From assembly GCA_946007485.1 (NCBI GenBank), contig CAMGAM010000015.1, positions 1 through 15,162 on the forward strand: a DNA stretch of 15,162 bases, written 5' to 3'. Every line of letters begins with the position of its first letter. Position 1 is the stretch's first letter. Under the pieces are notes generated by a model. It did not search any database. It was not told the origin of the DNA and saw nothing but the letters and a program-made list of their open reading frames with translations. The translations under genes were made by a program, and so were the position numbers. This stretch comes from an uncultured Mycoplasmatota bacterium. Its GTDB lineage: Bacteria > Bacillota_I > Bacilli_A > RF39 > UBA660. Below, one piece after another: positions 6,174 to 13,111 of the stretch.

Positions 6174-8384
6174 ATGGCAAAGAAAAAACAGAAGAAAGAA
6201 AAAGAAAAATTTGAATATAGTAATGAGATAATTGGAGTAATTTTAATACTTTTATCAATTATTGGAATGTTAGGGTATGGAAGAGCAGGAAATTTTATTA
6301 GAAGTTTTGCCGTTTTTTTAGTGGGGGTTGCTTATTTTCCATTGCTTTTAATATTCTTATTACTTGGTTGTTATTTAATAGTTAAAAGGAAAAGTCCTAA
6401 GATGGTTTCTAGGACATCTTTTGGAATATATTTAATAATAATAGCTATTTTAACATTATTTCATTTAGAATATCTAGATAAGTTAGAAGGAACAAAAGTT
6501 ATTACAGAGACTTTTAAATCAGTAATGTTAGCTTTTAAATCAGCTTCAGTGATAAAAAATTGTGGTGGAGGAATGGTTGGATCAATACTTGCTTATGTAT
6601 TTAATTGGGCATTTGCTGATGGGATAATTATTGTAATTATTACGTTAATAGTACTTGGATTAATACTTACTTTAAATAAATCTTTATTTGAAATGATTTC
6701 AAAGATTAAATTACCTAAATTTAAGAAAGAAAAAGAAGATAAGAAGGAAGAAAATACTAATAACGAAGAAGAAGTAGATAATAGGATTGTTATATCGTCA
6801 ATAGAAGAACTTACGAACAAAAAAGATGATAAGGAAAATGAAGTTGTTGATGAAGATATTCCAATTAAGAAAGAAGATAATAATAAAGCTAGTCATGTAG
6901 AAGATAAGGAAGAAGATAAGCCAGTAATTAAAAATACGGATTATAAATTACCATCTATTAATATACTTAAGACAGTTAAGAATGTTAATAGCAAAGAGAA
7001 TGAGGTTAATGCTAAGGCAAGTATTGCTAAGTTAGAGGAAATACTTAAAGTATTTGAAATATCTGGAAAAATAGTACAAGTAAATATTGGACCTACTGTT
7101 ACTCAGTATGAATTAGATTTAAAAGCTGGTACAAAAGTTAATAAGTTATTGGGAATTCAAAGAGAGATTGCGTTGGCAATGGCTGCTAAGGATGTTAGAA
7201 TACAGGCTCCAATACCTGGTAAAAATACGATAGGTATTGAACTTCCTAATAAAGTTAATGCTAGTGTATCATTTAAAGAAGTACTTAGTAATATGCCTGA
7301 AATAAATGAAAAAACACTTTTAGCAGTTGGACTTGGTAAAGATATAATGGGTAAAGTTAAATGGTGTGAGATTAATGCAACACCACACTTATTAGTAGCA
7401 GGATCTACTGGTAGTGGTAAATCTGTATGTATAAATTGTATTATTGCTTCAATACTTATGAGAGCAAAGCCTGATCAAGTAAAACTTGTATTGGTGGATC
7501 CTAAGAAGGTAGAATTTTCAATGTATAATGGGGTTCCTCATTTACTTAGCCCAGTAGTCACTGATGCGAAAAAAGCATCAATTGCCCTTAAGAATATTGT
7601 CGGTGAGATGGAGAGAAGATATGAGTTATTAGAACATACGAAAAATAAAAATATTACTTCATATAATAAGTTTTGTGAAACTCATACGGAATATCAAAAA
7701 TTACCATATATTGTTGTTATTATCGATGAGTTAGCTGATTTAATGCTTGTAGCTGCTAAGGAAGTAGAAGACTCAATTATGAGAATTACACAGATGGCTA
7801 GAGCAGCAGGAATACATTTAATTGTAGCAACACAAAGACCATCTACCGATATTATTACTGGTGTAGTAAAAGCGAATATACCTTCAAGAATAAGTTTTGC
7901 AGTATCTTCACAGATAGATTCAAGAACAATTTTGGATATGGGTGGAGCAGAGAAACTTCTTGGTAAAGGTGATATGTTATTCTTACCAATGGGTGAGAGT
8001 ATTCCGATGAGAGTACAAGGAGCTTTTGTATCAGAAGAAGAACTTCAAAAGTTAGTAGATTATACGATTAGTCAACAAAAAGCTATTTATGATGAAACTT
8101 TAACAATAGATAAGAGCGGGAATGATGATGCGAATATACCTGATAGTGATGGATATGCTTCAGCTGAAGAATATGATGATCCAATATATAATGAAGTAGT
8201 AGATTTTGCAGTTAGCACTGGTAAAATTAGTGCTTCATTAATTCAGAGAAAGTTTAGACTTGGATATAATAGAGCTGCTAGAATTATTGATTTACTTGAG
8301 GAAAGAGGAATTATAGGACCACAGAATGGGTCTAAACCTAGAGAAGTATTGGTAAAGCTAGAGAGACATGATGATATGGAATAG
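6174..8384 (+). CDS. ftsK: FtsK/SpoIIIE-family DNA translocase
   Basis: This 736-residue septal motor pumps chromosomal DNA during division. An N-terminal membrane domain with about four hydrophobic segments (roughly 18-165) is followed by a highly charged Lys/Glu/Asp linker (about 180-260). The alpha and RecA-like beta motor domains have Walker A GSTGSGKS (410-417) and Walker B VVIIDE (Asp518-Glu519), then the ATQRPSTDIITGVVKANIP motif. The C-terminus is a winged-helix gamma domain (about 675-732; SASLIQRKFRLGYNRAARIID) that in this family reads polar KOPS/SRS-type DNA sites. All parts are present and length is typical for Firmicute SpoIIIE/FtsK. The start is ATG 6174 with GAGG 7 nt upstream. 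Monocistronic. FtsK versus SpoIIIE cannot be decided by sequence alone; the TM domain excludes soluble SftA. Confidence 0.95.
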   Translation: MAKKKQKKEKEKFEYSNEIIGVILILLSIIGMLGYGRAGNFIRSFAVFLVGVAYFPLLLIFLLLGCYLIVKRKSPKMVSRTSFGIYLIIIAILTLFHLEYLDKLEGTKVITETFKSVMLAFKSASVIKNCGGGMVGSILAYVFNWAFADGIIIVIITLIVLGLILTLNKSLFEMISKIKLPKFKKEKEDKKEENTNNEEEVDNRIVISSIEELTNKKDDKENEVVDEDIPIKKEDNNKASHVEDKEEDKPVIKNTDYKLPSINILKTVKNVNSKENEVNAKASIAKLEEILKVFEISGKIVQVNIGPTVTQYELDLKAGTKVNKLLGIQREIALAMAAKDVRIQAPIPGKNTIGIELPNKVNASVSFKEVLSNMPEINEKTLLAVGLGKDIMGKVKWCEINATPHLLVAGSTGSGKSVCINCIIASILMRAKPDQVKLVLVDPKKVEFSMYNGVPHLLSPVVTDAKKASIALKNIVGEMERRYELLEHTKNKNITSYNKFCETHTEYQKLPYIVVIIDELADLMLVAAKEVEDSIMRITQMARAAGIHLIVATQRPSTDIITGVVKANIPSRISFAVSSQIDSRTILDMGGAEKLLGKGDMLFLPMGESIPMRVQGAFVSEEELQKLVDYTISQQKAIYDETLTIDKSGNDDANIPDSDGYASAEEYDDPIYNEVVDFAVSTGKISASLIQRKFRLGYNRAARIIDLLEERGIIGPQNGSKPREVLVKLERHDDME

Positions 8385-8406
8385 TTTTATAATTATTTAA
8401 AATTTG

Positions 8407-8450
8407 AAATAGTAATGATAATTTAAATAGTTATCTTGCTATTTTTTCTT
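8407..8450 (+). terminator. Rho-independent terminator of ftsK
   Basis: AAATAGTAA and GATAA (8407-8421) pair with TTATC and TTGCTATTT (8431-8444) over 14 bp with a single bulged T and one G-U pair. The loop has 9 nt and the T-run extends to 8447. Confidence 0.65.
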
Positions 8451-8477
8451 TATTATGTAGATTTTTTTTGATTATTT

Positions 8478-8486
8478 TGGTACAAT
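8478..8486 (+). promoter_or_regulatory. Extended -10 promoter of the prfB operon
   Basis: TGGTACAAT (TGn plus TACAAT); no clear -35. It lies 20 nt before the ATG at 8507, so transcripts would begin at about the ribosome binding site AGGTGA (8493-8498). Confidence 0.55.
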
Positions 8487-8506
8487 TATGCTAGGTGATT
8501 ATGATT

Positions 8507-9590
8507 ATGGATAAACAAGAACTACTTAATAAATATAAAGAATTAAAAGAAATAATTAATGATATATGGAGGTCTCTTTGACTTAGATAAGAAGATAGAG
8601 AGATTAGATGAAATTAATAAGATAATGAATGAAAGTGATTTTTGGAATAGATCTTTTAAAGATGATATTTTGAAAGAGAATAGTTATCTTAGTAATTTAG
8701 TAAATGATGTTAGAGAAGTAGTTAATAAGATAGATTCTAATATAGTTATACTTTTAGAAGAGATAGATGATGAGATGTTAGAGTTAATTACTTATGAGTA
8801 TGAAGTCATAAATGGTAAAGTTAATAAACTTAGATTGGATACTTATTTATCTGGAGAATATGATAAGAATGATTGTATACTTGAAATACATTCTGGAGCT
8901 GGTGGAACAGAATCTTGTGATTGGGTAGCTATGCTTTACCGAATGTATACGAGATATTTATCTAAGAATGGATATAGTTATCAAGAGATAGATAAACAGT
9001 ATGGTGAAGAAGTAGGATTTAAGTCTGTAATGATTAAAGTATCTGGAGTAAATGCTTATGGATATTTGAAAGGTGAGAAGGGTGTACACCGATTAGTTAG
9101 AATTAGTCCTTTTGATGCGAATAAGCGTAGGCATACGACTTTTGCTTCAGTGGAAGTAATACCAGAATTTGATGATAATATTGATATCAAAATTGATGAG
9201 TCTGATTTAAGGATAGATATTTTTAGAAGTAGTGGACCTGGTGGACAAGGAGTTAATACGACAGATTCAGCAGTTAGAATTACGCATATACCAACAGGAA
9301 TTGTTGTTAGTTGTCAAAATGAGAGAAGTCAAATTAGAAATAAACAAATAGCTAAAGATATTCTTAAAAGTAAATTATATAATTTAGAATTAGAAGAGAA
9401 GGATAAAGAAATAAATAGACTTAAAGGAACACAGATGACTATTGGATTTGGTAGTGCAAAGAGGAGTTATGTAATGTGTCCATATACATTAGTTAAAGAT
9501 AATGAGTCAATGTATGAGAGTGCTAATGTAGAGAAGATATTAGATGGTGATATAGGGGAAATGTTGGAATGGAATATTAGGAGGCAATAG
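8507..9590 (+). CDS. prfB: Peptide chain release factor 2, expressed by a programmed +1 frameshift
   Basis: RF2 recognises UGA and UAA in the ribosomal A site and triggers peptide release. The coding sequence is a join of 8507-8578 and 8580-9590, giving about 360 residues. Translation begins at ATG 8507 (AGGTGA at 8493-8498) and meets an in-frame UGA at codon 25 (8579-8581). The site CTT TGA C, preceded by the internal Shine-Dalgarno GGAGG (8568-8572) three bases upstream of CTT, is the classical autoregulatory frameshift signal: low RF2 lets the ribosome slip +1 and complete the protein. In the restored frame are the SPF stop-recognition tripeptide (200-202) and the catalytic GGQ (245-247, in SGPGGQGVN). 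Reading the gene from the internal ATG 8559 would lose the true N-terminal helix. It heads an operon with the YitT genes. Confidence 0.95.
8568..8582 (+). promoter_or_regulatory. prfB: Programmed +1 ribosomal frameshift site in prfB
   Basis: Internal Shine-Dalgarno GGAGG (8568-8572), spacer TCT, slippery CTT, stop TGA, then C. The order, and the 3-nt gap between the SD element and the slippery codon, match the well-studied bacterial prfB recoding element. Confidence 0.93.
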
Positions 9591-9592
9591 TG

Positions 9593-10473
9593 ATGATATT
9601 TAAAAGAATAAGGGAGAAGAGAATTGATAAGATAATTGAAGCTGTTAATAAGAAAAATGTTTGATGCTTTTGACAGGTTGTTTAATTGTTGCCTTTTCAT
9701 TTAATTTATTTTTTCTTAGATATAACATAGTTTGTTTTGGGGTTAGTGGGATATCAATTGTATTAGCAGAATTTGGAATTAATCCATCAATATTTATTAT
9801 GGTAGCTAATATAGTTTTAATAATTATTAGTTATTTCTTTTTGGGAATAGAAGATGTCAAGAATCAGATAGTTGGGGCTTTAATATATCCGGTATTTGTT
9901 GAACTTACTTTAAAGATAACTGATTTAATTGATTTAGGTAATTTGGAATTTATTATAATTGCAGTTATGGGAGGAATACTTGCTGGTATTGGATATGGAC
10001 TTATTTATAAGAGCGGTTATTCAACAGGGGGAACTGATGTAATTGGTAATTTAATATGTAAATATTCAAAAATATCAATGGGTAATGCTATGATGTTTGT
10101 TAATGTTTCGATTATAGTAATTGGTAAAATAGTATTTTCTTGGAAGATTGTAATGTATGCGATAGTAGTTGCTTATTTAATATCGGTAGCAACGGATAAG
10201 ATATTATTAGGAATTTCTAATAGTAAAGCTTTTTATATAGTTGTTTCAAAGGATAAAGATGATATTGTTAGAGACTTTTTAACTTCTTTAGATGGAGTAG
10301 GAAGTACAATAATAGATGCTTCTGGAGGATATTCGAATGATAAGCAGACATTAATATTAGCAGTAGCTCCAACAAAGATGTATTTTATCATTAAAGAAGG
10401 GCTTAGAGAGATTGATAAAAATATCTTTTATTTAGTATGCGATTCTTATGAAGTAAGTAATAAGGGTGTGTAG
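9593..10473 (+). pseudogene. YitT-family membrane protein with an apparent N-terminal frameshift
   Basis: The bulk of the gene (frame from about 9655 to 10473) encodes a YitT protein: about five hydrophobic segments with the GLIYKSGYSTGGTDVIG motif, then a DUF2179-type cytoplasmic domain containing ASGGYSND. That frame has only TTG 9661 or ATG 9664 as starts, with no ribosome binding site and inside the first TM helix. ATG 9593 has a strong AGGAGG (9579-9584) and opens a frame of 23 codons resembling the charged YitT N-terminus (KRIREKRIDKIIEAVNKK), ending in TGA 9662-9664. A one-base shift in the A-run at 9653-9657 joins the two into 293 residues; the neighbour has 295, and the FNLF motif then falls at residue 37 against 36. 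It could be a real mutation, a sequencing indel, slippage, or TGATG stop-start coupling. Transport or other function of YitT is not established here. Confidence 0.75.
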
Positions 10474-10474
10474 T

Positions 10475-11362
10475 ATGGATAGATTTGATTTTAATAGTTT
10501 TATGGATAACTTACATAAAAAGAATTTTGGTAAAAGATTTTTTATGTTTGTGATGGGGATGTTGATATCTGCACTAGCATTTAATTTGTTTTATGTGAGA
10601 TATGATGTTATTCCTACGGGTAGTAGTGGACTTGCTTTACTTGTATCAGAATTTGTTAATATGGATAAATCAATTATTGTTTTTGTAATATCTTTGCTTT
10701 GTTTATTGTTAGGACTTATCTTTTTTGGATATGAATATGCAATAAAGATGCTGGCAGTAACTTTCTTTTATCCATTTTTTATATCTTCAACAACATTAAT
10801 TACTAAATATATAAATTTAGAAGATACATCATTATTTTTAATTATGGTTTTTGGTGGTGGAATAATGGGATTTAGTTCTGGCTTAATTAGAAAGAGTCAG
10901 TTTAATCCTGGTGGATTTAGTGTTTTATTTGATTTAATGAATAAATATTTACATATAAGTATTGGTGTGTCTTCGATTATTATTAATACAATTTTAGTTG
11001 TTGCTAGTGGATTTATATATGGATTTGAAAGTGCTTTATATGCAATTGTTTCATTGTTGGTTTCTTCATATATTGTCGATAGAGTAATTATTGGTATTTC
11101 TGATAATAAAGTATTTTATATTGTAACAAAGAAACCACTTGAGGTAAGAGATTATGTAATGGATAAACTTCATTATTCGGTGACAATTATTAAAGCTAGA
11201 GGGGGATATTCAAATAAAAAAGAAAAGATGCTTATGTGTGTAGTGCCAACAATTGAATATGTCAAATTGAAAGAAATAATTAAAGAAATTGATAATGAAG
11301 CATTTTTCTTGATAGTTGACACTTATGAGTCAAGTGTTAAGAAAAATTGTAAAAATATGTAA
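10475..11362 (+). CDS. YitT-family membrane protein (second copy)
   Basis: 295 residues. The N-terminal half has about five hydrophobic segments (starting at about 22-39) of the YitT/DUF161 fold. The C-terminal third (about 205-290) is the DUF2179-type domain with the RGGYSNKK motif. The membrane motif is diverged: it reads SGLIRKSQFNPGGFSVL, where the upstream copy has the standard GYSTGGTDVI. ATG 10475 starts one base after the upstream stop and is served by AAGGGTG overlapping the end of the previous gene; GTG 10466 lies within that site and is less likely. The pair is cotranscribed with prfB. Family membership is clear, biochemical function is not. No convincing terminator is visible before the ftsE promoter. 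Confidence 0.88.
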   Translation: MDRFDFNSFMDNLHKKNFGKRFFMFVMGMLISALAFNLFYVRYDVIPTGSSGLALLVSEFVNMDKSIIVFVISLLCLLLGLIFFGYEYAIKMLAVTFFYPFFISSTTLITKYINLEDTSLFLIMVFGGGIMGFSSGLIRKSQFNPGGFSVLFDLMNKYLHISIGVSSIIINTILVVASGFIYGFESALYAIVSLLVSSYIVDRVIIGISDNKVFYIVTKKPLEVRDYVMDKLHYSVTIIKARGGYSNKKEKMLMCVVPTIEYVKLKEIIKEIDNEAFFLIVDTYESSVKKNCKNM

Positions 11363-11397
11363 AATTAAGAAAAGGTATTTTATCTTGTATTTATATT

Positions 11398-11406
11398 TGT
11401 TATAAT
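11398..11406 (+). promoter_or_regulatory. Extended -10 promoter of ftsEX
   Basis: TGTTATAAT: TGn plus a perfect TATAAT (11401-11406). The -35 position reads only TTTTAT. The ATG is 27 nt after the -10. Confidence 0.6.
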
Positions 11407-11433
11407 TAATAGATGTAGAGGTAGGTGTAGTTT

Positions 11434-12126
11434 ATGGATTTAATAAGAATTACTGATGTACAAAAGACTTATAAAACAGGGACAGTAGCTCTATATGATG
11501 TCGATTTGACAATATCGAAAGGGGAATTTGTCTTTATAATAGGGGCATCAGGATCAGGAAAATCTACTTTAATTAAGATGCTTTATCGTGAGGAGAAACC
11601 AGATAAAGGATCAATTATGATTGGTGGAATAAATGTTGCTAAACTTAAAGATAGAAAAGTATATATCTTAAGAAGAAAATTAGGGGTAGTATTTCAGGAT
11701 TTTAAATTATTACCTAGACTTACAGTGTATGAGAATGTAGCTTTTGCAATGGAAGTTTTTGGATATGATAAAAAGAAAATTCATAAAAGAGTAATGGAAG
11801 TACTTGAATTAGTTGGGTTAAAAGGAAAAGTTAGACAATATCCAGATCAATTATCTGGTGGAGAACAACAGAGAGTTGTAATTGCTAGAGCTATTGTCAA
11901 TAATCCAAAATTACTTATTTGTGATGAACCGACAGGTAATTTGGATCCAGATACCAGTATGGGAATTATGAAGGTCTTGGATGATATTAATAAAATGGGG
12001 ACAACAATTGTAATGACTACCCATAATAGAGATATTGTTAATACGATGAAGAAAAGAGTCGTAGTTCTTAATGAAGGTAAGATAGTACAAGACTATGAAA
12101 GAGGTAAGTATTATGAAGTTCTTTAG
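11434..12126 (+). CDS. ftsE: Cell division ATP-binding protein FtsE
   Basis: A 230-residue ABC ATPase that couples ATP hydrolysis to conformational change in FtsX, which in Gram-positive bacteria activates peptidoglycan hydrolases such as CwlO or PcsB at the membrane. Visible: Walker A GASGSGKST (37-45), Q-loop VVFQDF, signature LSGGEQQR (140-147), Walker B LLICDEP (Asp164-Glu165), D-loop and switch His197 (MTTHN). Length is typical and all catalytic residues are present. ATG 11434 is preceded by AGAGG/AGGTG. The gene overlaps ftsX by 14 nt, a normal arrangement for translational coupling of the two partners. Confidence 0.96.
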   Translation: MDLIRITDVQKTYKTGTVALYDVDLTISKGEFVFIIGASGSGKSTLIKMLYREEKPDKGSIMIGGINVAKLKDRKVYILRRKLGVVFQDFKLLPRLTVYENVAFAMEVFGYDKKKIHKRVMEVLELVGLKGKVRQYPDQLSGGEQQRVVIARAIVNNPKLLICDEPTGNLDPDTSMGIMKVLDDINKMGTTIVMTTHNRDIVNTMKKRVVVLNEGKIVQDYERGKYYEVL

Positions 12127-13015
12127 AAGTATAAAAAGATATTTTCGTGATGCTGCAAAAAGTGTTATCAGAAACTTTTCTTTATCTTTAGCATCTATAT
12201 CTTGTATTACAATAACTTTAATTGTCGTGGCTTTTTCAATTGTTCTTTCTTATAATGTGGAAAAAATGACAGAACATGTCAGTAGTAATATATCAATTGT
12301 AGTATTTTTAGATGGGGAATCAACTGAAGATGATTTAAAACAAATTAAGGCTAGTATTGAGAGACTTGATAATGTTGATTCGATTACATTTAAATCTAAG
12401 CAAGAATATGCTGAAGAAACTAAAGAAATGGATGAGAGATTTTCTTTAATTGTCGATAGTTGGACTGAAGATACAATTCCACTTCTTGATAGTTATGAAG
12501 TTAAAGTAAAAGATATTGATTTAATAGGTGATACGGCTGATAAGATAAAGAAAATGGATAAGATATTTTCAGTTAATTATGGAGAAGAATATATTGAGTC
12601 AGTAATTACTATTTTTGGAGTTATTGAAAAAGTATGTATAGGTGGAGTTATTGCTTTAGTATTAGTGACGGCTTTCTTGATTGCTAATACGATTAAATTA
12701 GCAATATTCTCAAGAAAAACTGAGATAGAAATTATGAGATTAGTTGGAGCATCTAATATGTCAATTAAAATACCATTTATAATTGAAGGATCATTTATAG
12801 GTTTTTTGGGTACAATTATTCCAATAATTATAATGTCTTATGGTTATAATTCACTATATAATTATTTGGGAGGACAATTATTCTCATCATCTCTTGGTAG
12901 ATTGGTAGAACCATATCCATTTATTTTATGGAGTTCATTATTACTTTTATTAATAGGACTATTGGTAGGTATGTTTGGAAGTTATCGGGCAGTTAAAAAA
13001 TATTTAAAAATATAG
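12113..13015 (+). CDS. ftsX: Cell division membrane protein FtsX
   Basis: A 300-residue permease-like partner of FtsE. One N-terminal TM helix (about 22-46) is followed by an extracellular domain of about 115 residues and three C-terminal TM helices (about 165-190, 222-245, 262-290). The cytoplasmic loop RKTEIEIMRLVGAS between helices 2 and 3 is the standard FtsX motif that contacts FtsE. Start: ATG 12113 (MKFFRSIKRYFRDAAKS) with GAGGT 7 nt upstream; ATG 12095 in the same frame lies before that site and is less likely. No hydrolase gene such as pcsB or cwlO follows, so its extracellular target must be encoded elsewhere. Confidence 0.95.
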   Translation: MKFFRSIKRYFRDAAKSVIRNFSLSLASISCITITLIVVAFSIVLSYNVEKMTEHVSSNISIVVFLDGESTEDDLKQIKASIERLDNVDSITFKSKQEYAEETKEMDERFSLIVDSWTEDTIPLLDSYEVKVKDIDLIGDTADKIKKMDKIFSVNYGEEYIESVITIFGVIEKVCIGGVIALVLVTAFLIANTIKLAIFSRKTEIEIMRLVGASNMSIKIPFIIEGSFIGFLGTIIPIIIMSYGYNSLYNYLGGQLFSSSLGRLVEPYPFILWSSLLLLLIGLLVGMFGSYRAVKKYLKI

Positions 13016-13057
13016 TTATTAGAAATAGTGTCAATAAATAGTTAAATATTTGGAAAA
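13014..13057 (+). repeat. Intergenic repeat, first copy (second at 14941-14985)
   Basis: About 40 bases running from the ftsX stop recur before the second LRR paralogue with few changes, including the 15-base core GTGTCAATAAATAGT. In this copy the repeat forms the left arm and loop of the ftsX terminator. Confidence 0.8.
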
Positions 13058-13072
13058 GATACTATTTCTTTT
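13021..13072 (+). terminator. Rho-independent terminator of ftsEX
   Basis: AGAAATAGTGTC (13021-13032) pairs over 12 bp (one G-U) with GATACTATTTCT (13058-13069), followed by TTTT. The 25-nt loop is AT-rich. Confidence 0.6.
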
Positions 13073-13080
13073 AGTTTATG

Positions 13081-13089
13081 TGATAGAAT
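13081..13089 (+). promoter_or_regulatory. Extended -10 promoter of the LRR gene
   Basis: TGATAGAAT (TGn plus TAGAAT), 22 nt before the ATG. The same layout, with TGGTAAAAT, precedes the downstream paralogue. Confidence 0.45.
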
Positions 13090-13111
13090 ATAGGTATGAT
13101 AGGTGAATTAT

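Noticed and set aside
6593..6820. Minus-strand open frame opposite the ftsK linker
   Set aside because: Ser-rich shadow of the Lys/Glu-rich linker codons; ftsK is clearly coding here.
8579..8581. UGA read as tryptophan (Mycoplasma-type code)
   Set aside because: An RF2 gene with SPF and GGQ motifs is present, and TGG encodes Trp in conserved positions such as GWGMTE.
8559..9590. prfB starting at ATG 8559 without recoding
   Set aside because: That ATG lies inside the frameshift region and has no ribosome binding site at proper distance; the upstream start and CTT TGA C signal explain the gene better.
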